Shown in pieces: positions 11,737 to 23,537 of a DNA stretch of 64,000 bases (the first letter of the stretch is position 1; every line of letters begins with the position of its first letter). The notes under the pieces were generated by a model. The model made no database searches. It saw nothing but the letters and a program-made list of their open reading frames with translations, and was not told the origin of the DNA. The translations under genes and the position numbers were made by a program. This DNA is from Polytrichum commune (taxonomy: Eukaryota > Streptophyta > Polytrichopsida > Polytrichales > Polytrichaceae), in contig OX485805.1 in the NCBI GenBank assembly GCA_950295325.1, forward strand, positions 37,375,501 through 37,439,500. Reading direction: 5' to 3'.

Positions 11737-11916
11737 TGCGGGCAGGAAGGAAATTATATGGGCGGGCAGCGGGCAGCGAGAGCGCAAGACCTACACTGCT
11801 GTGAAGCCGCCGACGCCCTGGTTTCTTTCATGTTGCCGCAGCAGCAGCAACACCAGCCTTCATCGCCGCTCTTCCGTCTCCGACCTCGCTTTCTTCCCTT
11901 TCCATTCCAAGCTACG
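11737..11916 (+). promoter_or_regulatory. Core promoter and 5'UTR exon of eIF4A copy 2
   Basis: Homology to copy 1 starts at about 11737, just upstream of the same TATA-like aaattatatg (about 11750-11759). The leader exon ends at donor 11916/11917 and the leader intron runs 11917-12604. Sequence upstream of 11737 is unrelated to that of copy 1, so copy 2 kept only the proximal promoter and may be expressed differently. Confidence 0.6.
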
Positions 11917-12604
11917 GTGCGTTTCTTTTCTCTCACCCTCGTCTCTGTCTCGCCCACTCCATTCCCGTCATTTCGAGCCCTTGGTCGCCCGTTTCTGTGC
12001 ACTATTGCGACTAGGGCTAGGGTTTCTGTGGAGGTTTTATTTTCTTCCCCTGCTTTCTCACTGGCGCGTGTCTTCGCGCCTCCTCTAGACCGGAGAAGCG
12101 TTTCGTGAATTTTTTGGAACGGTGTTATTTGCGAGGGTTCGAAGTTTGTGGATTGTCTCTGGCAGAGTTGTAGTAGCAGGCCGATCAGCAGTGGTGTTTA
12201 GTGGTTTGTCTGCACCTGTGAATTATGTATGGACGATGTGTTGCTGTGAGAGGACCTGCCTTGTATTCGTGACGTAGTTTTGTATGTTCGAAACATTCTC
12301 ATTCATGCTTTGTAACGCTCCTTGAGGGGCGCTGTTAGTAGCTGTTCATCTCGGCTTTCAGTCGGCAGGGCTGTTTGTTTGATTGGGCAAAGCCGGTGTA
12401 CAGTGATTAGTTCTGAAGTTGAGCACACAAAAGTTTGTGCCAGAGTATTTGGCAGTCACTAGAACTGATTGGTGTCCAATATCGGTAAACTCAACTGCCT
12501 TGAACCCCCAGCAGGCATGCCTGGGTCTGGTGAGGTATAGACACTCGATTCTTTTCTTTGTTAGACCGAAACTCATGAAACAAGGTTTTGCTATGGTTTT
12601 GCAG
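11917..12604 (+). other. 5'UTR intron of eIF4A copy 2 (688 nt)
   Basis: GT..AG borders match copy 1. It is near-identical to the copy 1 intron over its first ~290 bases, then diverges from about 12207. Conserved islands remain, for example around gagcacacaaaa.tttgtgccagagtatttggcag. Confidence 0.75.
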
Positions 12605-12615
12605 TATTGAATAGT

Positions 12616-14672
12616 ATGGCAGGTTCTGCTCCCGAAGGTTCCCAGTTCGATGCTCGCCAATATGACGCCAAGATGGAGACCATGTGAGTTTCTCTTGTTT
12701 CTGGTTTCTGTTTCAGATTTTCGACGCGATCTTCAGCTCCATCACTACCTACTCGTTTACATAAAATAGGCCGTGGATTTCTTTTTTCGTAATTGTTGTT
12801 CTTCTTGCAGTCATGCACAAACATGGTCAGTATAGATAGGAAACTGTAGCAATGTTTTCTTTACGGGATCTATTGAAGCTAATGAAGCTGAAATACTTAC
12901 TGTACGAACAGCTTGAGCGGTGAGGGCGATGACTTCATCTCCACATGGGACGAGGTCCACGAGACCTTCGACGCCATGGGTTTGCACGAGAACCTCCTGA
13001 GAGGCATTTACGCATATGGTGAGCTGTTAATCCGCACTTAGTTCATTCTATCATGGGCTACAACTTTCTTGTCAGAAATTTTGATATAAGAGTATTTCAA
13101 CGACTCTACTCTATAGAATTGGATTGATCGAAGCGTCTCTTAAAATCTTAGGGTTACCAGAAAAATCATGCAAAAAGTGTTAGCTGTTCAAATAGAGCAT
13201 AGATGTGTTGTTATCTACATTTTCTGTTCAGCAGTACTCGGACTCTGGAGACATTGGAGGAGGATTTTGAACTGTGGTTTTTACTTTGATTGAATGTGAA
13301 ACAGGTTTTGAGAAGCCCTCTGCAATTCAACAGCGTGGTATTGTACCCTTCACAAAAGGGCTTGATGTTATTCAACAAGCACAGTCCGGTACAGGTAAAA
13401 CAGCTACATTCTGCTCCGGTATCCTTCAACAACTGGATTACCAGCTCCTAGAATGCCAAGCTTTGGTTTTGGCACCAACCCGAGAGCTGGCCCAGCAGAT
13501 TGAGAAGGTGATGCGCGCTCTGGGTGACTACCTCCAGGTGAAGGTACACGCTTGTGTAGGAGGTACCAGTGTGAGGGAAGACCAGAGAATTTTGCAGAGC
13601 GGTGTTCACGTTGTGGTGGGAACCCCAGGGCGTGTGTATGACATGTTGCGCAGGAATGCACTTCGTGCAGACTCCATCAAGTGCTTTGTGCTGGATGAGG
13701 CAGATGAGATGCTTTCTCGTGGGTTCAAGGATCAGGTACATGATAGTACCGTATGGAATGAGGTTGTGATTGTATGTGTGGAGGGGTGGAAGGTCCATAT
13801 GGGAGCAGTGTCTTCAATTTTACAGAACACGTGGCTTAGATATGGTTTGAAGCGTGGTGGCCCTAAAATCTAATATGTGGTTGTTGTGACATGTGCAGAT
13901 TTATGACATTTTCCAGCTGCTTCCCCAGAAGCTCCAAGTGGGTGTGTTCTCTGCAACCATGCCCCCAGAAGCTCTTGAGATCACAAGGAAGTTCATGAAC
14001 AAGCCAGTGAAAATTTTGGTGAAGAGGGATGAATTGACCCTTGAGGGTATCAAGCAGTTCTACGTGAACGTAGACAGGGAGGAGTGGAAGTTGGATACAT
14101 TGTGTGATTTGTACGAGACATTGGCCATCACACAAAGTGTGATTTTCATCAACACTCGCCGAAAGGTGGATTGGCTGACCGACAAGATGAGAGGTAAGTT
14201 GAGAAATTGTGCAGATGAGGTTTTGAGAGAGGTTACGAGTGGAAAGGTGTGGTGAGGTTTTGAGTTGGGTATGGAGAATTTGGTGAGGTGTAATGATTCA
14301 GTGCTGATGAGGTAGGTTTGAATGTTTGCAGCCCGTGACCACACTGTGTCTGCCACCCACGGAGACATGGACCAGAACACTCGCGATATCATCATGCGTG
14401 AGTTCCGTTCAGGGTCATCCCGTGTCCTGATCACCACAGACCTTTTGGCGCGTGGTATCGATGTGCAGCAGGTGTCGTTGGTTATCAACTACGACCTGCC
14501 AACCCAGCCCGAGAACTACCTTCACCGTATTGGACGAAGTGGGCGTTTTGGACGTAAGGGAGTAGCCATCAACTTTGTGACAAAGGAGGACGAGCGCATG
14601 CTTCAGGATATCCAGAGGTTCTACAACACTGTGATTGAGGAGCTGCCTTCCAATGTTGCAGATCTGTTGTAA
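12616..14672 (+). CDS. eIF4A: Eukaryotic initiation factor 4A (eIF4A), copy 2
   Basis: Same cytoplasmic DEAD-box translation helicase as copy 1. Coding exons are 12616-12683, 12912-13018, 13305-13735, 13899-14193 and 14332-14672. They have exactly the same lengths and phases as copy 1 (68, 107, 431, 295 and 341 nt), giving 413 residues. All helicase motifs are intact: AQSGTGKT 84-91, DEAD 189-192, SAT 220-222, HRIGRSGR 365-372. The only amino-acid difference I find is Ala44 instead of Val44. By eye, exon 2 differs at about ten of 107 bases, exon 3 at about five of 431 (all silent), and exons 4 and 5 show none. Intron 3 is identical and introns 1 and 2 are diverged. The copies are direct repeats about 9.8 kb apart. 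The gene looks functional; its expression cannot be judged here. Confidence 0.97.
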
Positions 14673-15155
14673 GAAAAGCATGGTCTACACATCAGCAGGA
14701 TCATCATATGTTCTTCAACAGGGTAGTGCTGTTGATAAAGGACTGGGATAGTCTGCTGTGTTTTTCTCCGTGGCGGACTTGGGTTTCTGTTCGTATGCCC
14801 AGTAGGACATAATGTGTGGTTATTCTAGTACACTGGAGATGGTGTTAATGAAATGATTACAGGTTATGGGCAGAACGTTGTAGGAGGCGGGAGAGTACCA
14901 AGTGAGGGGCTCTATATTGGGTTCCACTTGAGGTTTATTCTCTGGAACTAAAAGCGGTTGGAAAAGTTTGTTGTGGCAATTTTGTTGTGATACATAAGTT
15001 TTAGAATCCCATGTTTTTACACAGGCTGCTTCTAAAGTTCACTGATTTTTTTTCCGGAGTGATAATTGTAGTCTCAGCTGAGTTTCTGGTGCCAGAGTAC
15101 CTAGTGCTACAAATTAGTGAAAAGATTGCTTTGTAATTCTATTAATTAGAGCAAT
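14673..15155 (+). other. 3'UTR and downstream flank of eIF4A copy 2
   Basis: It matches 4941-5424 closely to the same end point (attaattagagcaa, to about 15155). This marks the downstream edge of the duplicated unit. Beyond it the two loci are unrelated. Confidence 0.6.
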
Positions 15156-15885
15156 CCTTTATTACCTGCATCTCCCTATGTTTAAGTTTGTCTTCATGTG
15201 ACGACTGTGAATGTTGGTGCACCAATTTGAATTGTCAATGATATCCATTTGTGGATAATAACTAGGTTTTGGTGTCGAGTGCTATGTTGATGAGGAATCA
15301 TCCTGGGTTCATTGGCAAGGATGTTATTTCTTATATGGTATTTATCTGGGGCAGCTGTGCTGGTACTCCACTTGAAATTTTAGTGAGTCATGAACTTAAA
15401 AATATATCGTTGGCAATATCTTGATAATTCCTAAAATCATCTTGCAAATGGTTTGTCGATTCAAGCTCTATTAGTTTAGGTTTGCAACGGTCTAGGGTGT
15501 GTGGGTGTTACTCGGTTTGTATTTTATGTGCACCAAATTCTACCAATGAGATTTACACAAGTTTTTTGTTGCATTAGCAAATGTACATTGATACATCAGC
15601 ATGGGATGTAAAAGCAGAAGATTGAAGCATGTTACAAGTTTTGGGTCAGTGCTGGCAACATTTGGGTTTATGTTCACCAATACTGTTCGCACTAAATAAG
15701 TCCCAAAATGTTCTGCAAGAAGTGGATGTTGTGCAACAAGCTGATGTTTGTGGAATTCAGCAACCCTAAGCACTGAGACAGCTATAGGATTTGCAGGGAG
15801 TACTAAAGACTTTCTCAATGATGATCTGAAGTGTACAAAAAGAGACTTTTGTCAGCACTGCAACCCAAAATCATTGTTGCCTACT
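15156..15885. other. Gene-free stretch downstream of eIF4A copy 2
   Basis: AT-rich, with no supported gene and no clear repeat ends. Short frames such as 15540-15818 (minus) and 15748-15984 (plus) have no recognisable domain. Confidence 0.4.
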
Positions 15886-15889
15886 GCAC

Positions 15890-16100
15890 CTCAAATCATG
15901 CACGTGCTATTGGAATTGGTTGGTGATTGGCAATCCCAATCTCTGGAGATGACAAATTGGGTCATTTATGGTTTTGCAATGTAGTTGAAAACGAGATGCA
16001 CTTTCTGTTGGAATGTCCCTTTTACAACTCTGTTAAGAGAGTTTTGCATCTCTATTGTGGAATGCAGACTAAATGCTTTGAATTTCATAAATATCCACGA
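15890..16100 (+). pseudogene. LINE 3' fragment: zinc-binding end of a reverse transcriptase protein, copy 1
   Basis: The frame from about 15927 reads ...IPISGDDKLGHLWFCNVVENEMHFLLECPFYNSVK. This is the zinc-binding tail motif (CxxC replaced by FC, then E-x-E-x-H-F-x-x-x-C-P) that ends many plant LINE reverse transcriptases. The first Cys is lost and an upstream stop interrupts the frame. It is a 3' remnant only, with no polymerase domain upstream. Related fragments lie at 41250-41560 and 45290-45625. Confidence 0.6.
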
Positions 16101-16400
16101 GAGAGGATTCTCTCAACTTCAACATACACCTCCATATAAATCACCGCAATTTGTGGCAGCTTTATTATATACTCACAAAACTTCCTTGTGAGTAGAGGAT
16201 TGATGCACAATTAGCTCCAAACCAAAAAAATATCGGATTGGTTTGGTTTGCAGTAAATTGTGCATCAATCCTCTATTCGCAAGGCGGTTTTTTAAGTATA
16301 TGAAGCTGCCAGAAATTGCAGTGGTTTATATGGAGGTGTATGTTGAAATCTAGAGAATCCTCTTTGATGGATTTTTATGGAATTCAATGCATTGAATCTT
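16070..16400. repeat. Long imperfect hairpin (arms about 145-150 nt, loop about 36 nt)
   Basis: 16070-16214 is the imperfect reverse complement of 16251-16400. Matching blocks include gaggattgatgcacaatt/aattgtgcatcaatcctc, caacatacacctccatata/tatatggaggtgtatgttg and gagaggattctct/agagaatcctct. The loop holds a ccaaacc/ggtttgg pair. The 5' arm overlaps the end of the LINE fragment, so the inverted duplication includes LINE-derived sequence. A transcript would fold into a ~330-nt stem, the kind of source that yields small RNAs. Confidence 0.7.
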
Positions 16401-17470
16401 GACTGTTCCTGGTGGAACGCAATGCAATCTTAGTTCCACTCATTGACTCTAGCTTTCCTAGCTTTCCGATGTCACTGCAATTCTCCCCCAACTTTCCGTG
16501 GCCCATTATTGACCATTCATGTCTTGAAAAACAAGGATTATTTGCCCAATGCATCATAATATTACTTAGCTATGTTCAGCTGCCCTGACTTCAAATTTAG
16601 TCTGAAGCACTCAAGTTCCGGCATCTAGTCTTTATTCTCGAATCTACTGTTGGACCTATGAACACAACTCATCAATTGAGCTAATGTTATATGGGAGTCC
16701 ACTAGTGTTCACACTTGCCAAACCATGTTGTCTCAGTAGTTTTTTGGATTCATTTTTTCAAGTTTTGATACTAAAAGGAAAAAAAGTCATCTTACTATTT
16801 ATAATGCAATTTGACGTCATGAAAGCATGCTATACTTATGGACTTGGACTTCATCTAGTTTCACTTGAATGACAACTACTATGCGATTGTTTAAAGAGAA
16901 AAGAGATCCTTCACTTTGGACTCTTCAAACTTTTGGTATCTCTATTCCAATTCTAAAACCGACAATGACAATCAAGTTCATAATTCGCATTGCTAACCAC
17001 GTGAGGCAAGGCGATTCCCGAACCAATTCAACGATCGAATAATGTATGTGACGTTGGAAGTGCTTAATTAAGCCCAAAAACGAGAAGTTGGCCACGTGGC
17101 ACTACAAGTATGCACTTATCAATGTCCAAGGAGAATTTTGGGCATAATCGGTCAAGATCCTAGTCGTGGTTCCAAGCCCAACCGCTTCGTTTACATGTTG
17201 TGATCATTCGGCCTCCTTTACTAATTAGGGCTATATTCCATAGATTCCCTTTCAAAGGATCGGAAATTTTTCCTAATGTCTTGGAACTTCACCCACTTAT
17301 TTCTCAAACTCAAATTTGCCTAACGTCTTGAACTTCACCACCCGATTATTACTCGAACTCAAACCGGTTCAACCGTAACTAGGGATTGGGTCTCCCCATT
17401 CATTGGGGCTTATAAATCCCATATGTTTCGGTCTCATGAAACAATGCATTAACATAGCATCCAGTTTATT
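16401..17470. other. Gene-free stretch with a diverged repeat
   Basis: No supported gene. About 17180-17400 (gattccctttcaaaggatcgg..., ctcaaactcaa, caaaccggttcaacc) resembles the reverse complement of the repeat at 36810-37100 and 49700-49870, at low identity. Nothing else is recognisable. Confidence 0.35.
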
Positions 17471-18400
17471 ATACTCTGATACCCGGGTGGTGTAGCGGCC
17501 GCCTGTAACCTGAGCAGGGGTAGGAAGATGAGAACCGGGTACCTCCGGGTATGGCGTTGCCTACGTGTTGAGGGACTGCCCACTCCAAACCCGGAGTCAC
17601 CCGCTTGGACCCCTCCGGAGGGGCCGGGGTATAAGCGGATATTGAAGTGGAGGGCATCGCGTGAGGCGGGTAACCGAGCAGCGCACCCGCCCGCTCTGGG
17701 TAGTGGAGGGAATACGGGCCTGAGTGTTGGTCCAGCGGTCACCGTGCCCGGTATGGTCCCCTGTACTTTCTTCCCATTTTTTGGACCTCAATAGAGTGGT
17801 TATAGACCTTGATTGTGGTTTATTCCATTAATTGATTCATTGGTATATGGGTGTTATTCGTTGTGTTGGTGCAAATCTATGATGAAACATGTGCAAAAAC
17901 TGGGTTGAAAATCAAACCTTTCCTTGACTTCGTTATGGTTATAGGAAGTGCATGTTTGTCGATTTCGTAACTGGATTCGTAGGGCTGTCCAATTGTTTTT
18001 GTTGTTGAGTGTAGAGAATTTATTAATAGTTGTAAACATAGTTCAATCTCTATTACATAATCTCAATCTCAAGAATACGGGCCTGAGTGTTGGTCCAACG
18101 GTCACTGTGCCCGGTATGGTGCCATGTACGTACTTTCTTCCCATTTTTTGGACCTCCATAGAGATATTCATTAATTGTGTTTTATGTTGGTGCAAATCTG
18201 TGATGAAATATTTGCAAAAACCGGGTTGAAAATCGAACCTTTCCTTGACTTCGTTATGGATATAGGAAGTGCATGTTTGTCGATTTCGTAACTGGATACG
18301 TAGGGCTGCCCAATTGTTTAAGATGTTGAGTGTAGAGAAGTTATTAATAGTTGAAAATGTGGTTCTATCTCTATTGAACATGTGTCTTTATGATGTTTTG
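17470..18400 (+). repeat. GC-rich block and tandem ~350-bp repeat (two units)
   Basis: 17470-17710 is markedly GC-rich against an AT-rich background. From about 17712 a unit beginning aatacgggcctgagtgttgg runs to about 18060 and repeats from 18073 to about 18400. Both units share ttcttcccattttttggacc, gcaaatct.tgatgaaa and ggaagtgcatgtttgtcg. A diverged third relative lies at 46870-47110, and the end of a fourth near 44390-44520. Frames here (such as 17528-17794) are composition artefacts. The element class is not identified. Confidence 0.65.
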
Positions 18401-18920
18401 CTCTTTGATCCTCACCGGACCACATACTAATCAAATCTAGGGGTCTGATTGAGAAAAAAGAAGCCACTGAATTAAGACCCATCTATCTTAGTTAAAATCC
18501 TTACTGGTCTAAAATCAAGTATTTTTCTTGCATAAATATTACGACATAACCCTTTCTTATGAGCCAACTAATAACTACTCAACTTCCATCCTCTTGTTCC
18601 AATAATGCGTGTTCTCTCAAAATAATTATAGTTTTGAAGAGGTCCACCAATAGTTTTCTATTGTTATCCATCCTATCAATAATGTCGCTCTTGTTCTGAA
18701 AATGGATCCATTAATGCACATGGGTCCTCTCCTAAGCCAACCTTCATTAGTTGGTTCATTCAACAACTACATGCCTCACTCTTCAACGTGGTGTGATGGG
18801 GTTAGTTATATGTGTCCATTTTTCTAACCGTATTCTCAACCCATATTCTTTTTAGACACGAGTTCTAGTGAGGGTGAGAATGATTGGAGCAAGGAGAGCT
18901 TCCTCCCATTTGATAGTGAG
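18401..18920. other. Gene-free stretch between repeat and transposase relic
   Basis: It starts with the end of the tandem repeat unit, whose tail (caccggaccacatactaatc) resembles 44470-44520. No gene is supported, and nothing else is recognised. Confidence 0.35.
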
Positions 18921-18922
18921 AG

Positions 18923-19565
18923 TTGGGAGGAAACTTCAAGCATTTGGATCAATTGGACAAGGAGGAGGCTACAATATTCATGCACGTGGCTTTGGCAACC
19001 ACTAACACAAAGAATTTTTTCAATGCTAATGAGTCGGAGGAGGGTGGCCAACCATTTGTGAACCCTAATGTTGGTGTCCGTGATAGGCTAGCAAGCATGC
19101 GTGCGACTCCACTTAAGTTTAAGAACCTTACTAACTTCACCATAGACGGTTTTGATGACCTTTGTATGGATGTGTGTCCAACACTTGTTGGTCATGCTAG
19201 GACAACAAGTGAAGAGAGTGCTCCTGCTAGGCATCCTTATAAACTTCATCATGAACAACAATTGCTTGCCTTCCTCTTGTTCATGAAACATGACAACACT
19301 TCTATGTTTGAGGTGTTTGAGTGGATTTGGTCTATATATGTTGGAAATGACGATGTGGTATTCATTGCTTCCTACACATAGCTTTAATTATAGCCTAGCC
19401 CATGAAATAGGGTGGCCAGATGCATATGAAAGAGAGCGTCTTGGACATATGTTACCGGGGTTGGAGGGGGTCATTGGCAACGTAGACAATACCTTGGTTA
19501 GAATTAGAAGGTTGTGCAAAGATCCCAACTACAATCGGATTGGGAATGAGGTATTTAATTTGTAA
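18923..19565 (+). pseudogene. PIF/Harbinger-type transposase relic
   Basis: Frame 1 (18923-19381) reads ...FDDLCMDVCPTLVGHAR... then HHEQQLLAFLLFMKHDN and FEVFEWIW. This is the N-terminal layout of plant HARBI1-like (DDE_Tnp_4) nucleases. It shifts to another frame after FIAS, continuing as AHEIGWPDAYERERLGHMLPG and IGNVDNTLVRIRR. There the usual I-D-G-T around the first catalytic Asp appears as V-D-N-T. The open frame ends at 19565, before the second and third acidic residues. One frameshift and a 3' truncation make it non-functional. No terminal inverted repeats were located. Confidence 0.75.
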
Positions 19566-21700
19566 GCGAAGCTTGGGGTGAGATACTTAACCTAGAAGAC
19601 ATGGGTTTCCGACTCTGGAAACATGGGGGTAATATAGAAACGTTGATTCTTGGATTTTATCTTTAAAATCCATCAGTTATGTTACAATATCTAAGTTCCA
19701 TCCAATTCAAACACTTGCCCCACCACCCGGTACTTCAAGACAACTTGGAACAATCCAAATGCACATATTGCAAAACACAAGAACAAATGGGAGAGTAGAA
19801 CACTCACAACGTACGCCATGGTGGGAAAGAAATGCCAATGTGTTATACTTACAAAACAAATGTATACCATCTTTTCATGTATCTATGCAAGGCTAACTAC
19901 ATGATGGCGTACACCTTCATATATGTGGCCATAACTTTAAACTACAACAAGGTCATACACATCATACCTGTATCATATAGGGTTGTTATTAATATATAGA
20001 TTTTATAAACTTTCAATATATCTAGGTCCTTGTAGCTATTTTTGAGGCCCATTTACTAACAATCAAGCTACAATAGTATATTAAGGCTCAATTCTAAATC
20101 TACAAGTGCCAGTTAATAGACCCCTTGACAAGATGCAAAGCATGAATTCCACGGTAGTAGGGTTCATTTTTAAAATGTCAAATGTCCCTTGCGTTCCGTT
20201 TATAGCCAAACTAATCGAATTGTATAGAATATATTCAAAAAATGTTAACTTATATCTCATGTTATTGCTCATTGCTCACATGTTACTACTCATTGCTCAC
20301 CGCTCACCATTTACATGCTATCTTTCCTCGACACAATGAGGTTGAAAGGGAAATGAGAAAACAAAAGATTTGAATAAACCGGTAGAAGAAAATGGAAAGG
20401 CTGATTTGCGTAGTCTTTCACTCTCTTGGAGCAAAGAGTGGCAAAAAGACAAACATTGCAAAGAAGTTGAATTCATTTGGGCCATCTTGCATGTGTTGCC
20501 ATGGTGAACTAGTGGTGTGGGCGCATTTGTTAGTAAATTAACACTAATTGTCCACTATGTTTGCACCCAACCACAGAGGATAGATATCATAGGTTTTGGC
20601 ATTGCAATCTCAAAGTGTTTGGAACTTGGTGACCAACTTGTCGAACAAATTGGTTAGTAAATCTAGCACATGTGGTCCATGGCCGCATTTGACTTGGCAC
20701 CTATGTATTTTCGGAGATGATTTGTCTTCATACCACTGCACATTTGACACTTATTGAGAGATATATGTCTTTAAACAATATGGATCGCCCACAATGACAT
20801 GGTCTTCAACCAAAGTGTTATCATTTGACATAGATTGACACCTCAAAACACTTTGACAAAAGCTAAGTTGCCCATGGCATTACATGTAAAAGAAATGAGA
20901 AAAGGAGTACATGGTCCCCGTGGCATGTGACCTTTGGTTCACATTTCCTTGGTTCACTGTCGTTTGGTTTGGTTTTGTAATGTGACATTAAGTTGGCCTT
21001 GTCTTGGGTCTTCCTTCTCTGTGCTCCTCTCAATCCCGGGTTGAGGTCAATGAGTTGCCTTGTGAGGTGAATGATATCAATGGAAATGCCGTTTGATTGA
21101 AAACAAAAAACAAAGCGATGCGATGCAATGAGGTGAAACTGATTTCAAAGTCCAGAAAGTCAAAAAGCTCATGGGCCTAGAAGCACATCAAGAGTACGAG
21201 AATGTAACAGAGATAAACTTTCGCTTCCACATGGTGAGATATACCTATGGCGGCAACTGATGATAATAGTTCACACTGAAGAGTGAAAAAACACAGCCTA
21301 TGTGACATTTTTTCCAAATGCACATGCTTAGAGAACCAGATTGGCCAGAAAGGAGTCACGCACATGAAGATGAGAAGAGAATGGATTTGAGTTGTCATTT
21401 TTGGACAACATTTCACCAATGAAATCCCAAAACTAATGGGACATGGGACGTATCTTGAAAAGATACACAACTAATCCTTTCCTGCAATGGGTGTTGCTCA
21501 TCTAGACCAGATGCCTGAAGTATCAACTGGTCAGTTGATAGAAGAACTCCATCGAAGACTGGAGAAAATCTTTTTCAACAATCTACAATATTCTACAACT
21601 CAGGACGGTCATCCCGTTTGACAGAAAATTCCCGGGAAACTCATCACATTGAAACCTCCACTTAGTACGGAGGGTGCGTAAGAGTGGCTACTTCTCGGTT
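19566..21700. other. Gene-free stretch
   Basis: No supported gene. About 19600-19700 (tggaaacatgggggtaatatagaaacgttga...) resembles 46240-46320, a dispersed repeat. The rest is unremarkable AT-rich sequence. The last part may hold the 3'UTR of the minus-strand gene that ends at 21702. Confidence 0.4.
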
Positions 21701-21701
21701 A

Positions 21702-22577
21702 TTATGGAAGATAAAGAGGCCCAGAGGGAATCCTCTGTGAGCGATTCAAAGGCATGTATGGACACAACTTTCCATCGCTCTTGCTGGGCAAGGGTGCGAT
21801 GATGACGGGACATGGGATTTGCTGCTTCGACATCTGGCCAGGCACAATGGAAGAGCCATCAGAGTAGATGGGACCGATAGCCTCGCGATGTGTTGTTCGA
21901 CTACCTGCTAGACGTTTTGCCTTGTGCCTCCGGCTAGCTGACCTGAAATCCGGGTGTTGAGGAGAGGGAGCAACGGTGTAGCACGCCACACCTTTCTTCT
22001 TATGCCGCTGCCAGAACCGGAGATTTCTCCAAAAAGGCTTTCCACCAGTAATTTTACATCCCAGTTGAGGAGCGTCTTCGGAAGGGAGTACATATTCCAA
22101 AAAATCCACACTTCTACTGCGCCTGCTAGGGCTGCGTGATCTGATCAGAAGTTGCGAACCACAAAGGGAATTGAAAGATGGAAACTCGCCCCCTTTCAAC
22201 GCAATCCGACTGTGTCGAGCTGGTCCTTGTTGCAATTGAGTCACAACCTGCAAGATCAAACTTCTGAGGACATTCCCTAGTGACTAAGTTGGTTCCATTG
22301 TACAGTCAAAACCAGAAACATACATGCATTTGAACACAAAAACTAATAAAAAATTGATATATTAGAGTTTTCTAAACTTCAAGGTTGCTGACAAGAACTG
22401 AGGTTTATCAGGATTGATGACGACAAAGCAACTATTTACCCCTGTGTAGTTTTCATCTGGGGTGAACATGCACAAATTCATCTCCGCTTCCCCAAAGTTT
22501 GTCACCATCGAGTGCGGTCGAGTCATTTCTGGCCTTCCGACTGTTGACATACTGAAGACCATATCCTCGCCACCCAT
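21702..22577 (-). CDS. Unrecognised two-exon protein with an Arg/Ser-rich segment (227 aa)
   Basis: Exon 1 is 22577-22440 (46 codons, MGGEDMVFSMSTVG...). The donor is gtaaat, complement of 22434-22439. The acceptor ttgcag lies just before 22247, and exon 2 is 22247-21702 (181 codons plus TAA). Both borders are phase 0 and join in frame. The N-terminal half includes LIRSRSPSRRSRSVDFLEYV, an SR-like basic/serine patch, followed by a W/F-rich basic stretch (GKPFWRNLRFWQRHKKK). The C-terminal third is Pro/Ser-rich and ends GPLYLP. No signal peptide or membrane segment is apparent. I do not recognise the family. Coding potential is supported by the clean splice junction, a composition richer in GC than its surroundings, and the long exon 2 frame. 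Further upstream exons are possible. Confidence 0.6.
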
Positions 22578-23537
22578 CTTAATAACCCGACTTGCTCACA
22601 TGTGATCTGTTAACCATTAGACCAAAAAAACTGGTTACACCTCTGTACCTTATCGGCGTCGCTTCGTATAATTAAGCTCAAACTAAACTTGACCGCCATT
22701 TTTCGGTCAAACAGGCGGAGTTCGACTCACACGCTTCCAGTAGCAATTCAAGGTAGTGAGCGGGATAACTTCGACTTCAGTGGAGTTCAGTTTGATGCAA
22801 AAAGAAAACTAATTACATACCTTCATTTGATGCTCAACTTTCTTTATAGAAGCAGAGGCAAAGCTCAACACACAGAGCACACTAAAAGCAGCATACAGAC
22901 ATTCATAAACAGACATTCACATAGAAACAAAAGTATGTTCGAGTGCTCTCGTTATTCTATTGAGACGCATGTCGGCACCAACATTAATACTGAGACACAC
23001 AGAAGCTCTGTTAAAAGGGGGATTGTTTGACGTATGCGTAGCAACAATGAAGAGATCTCGAAAAGTGAATCACCAAGGAAACTGTCATCACTGGTGCCTA
23101 AATAACACCTCTAGGCTCTAAATACTTCAATGGAAAGAGGACGAACGAAACCAAAGATGGCGATCTATACTCTCTCCCATTGGTCAGAAACCTGGACCTC
23201 CAAACATTCGGCATAAACAGCTAAGCGGTCACGACAAACACCAAACCTGTTCAAAACCTCTGGCTCCCGATGGACAGTCAGAGGCAAGAAGGATCACGTA
23301 ATAATTAAAAGAAGGTCGGCTCTCGTCTTTTTGAAGATTGTTTGATATAGATAACCGGACGATATTGCAAAGCATGGAAGATACCAGGCGAATGTAGCGT
23401 ATTCGAAACTAGTGTTCAGATAGTACTAACCACAATTGTTAATTCATTCTGGTGAGGATCAAGTAACACCAAATTCTAGCGCAGGAATCCTCAATAGAAA
23501 CCACTTTAGGCTACCAGACATTCTTTTAATACCGTTT

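Noticed and set aside
17528-17794. Frames in the GC-rich block
   Set aside because: Stop-poor because of high GC; frames exist on both strands and the sequence is part of a repeat.
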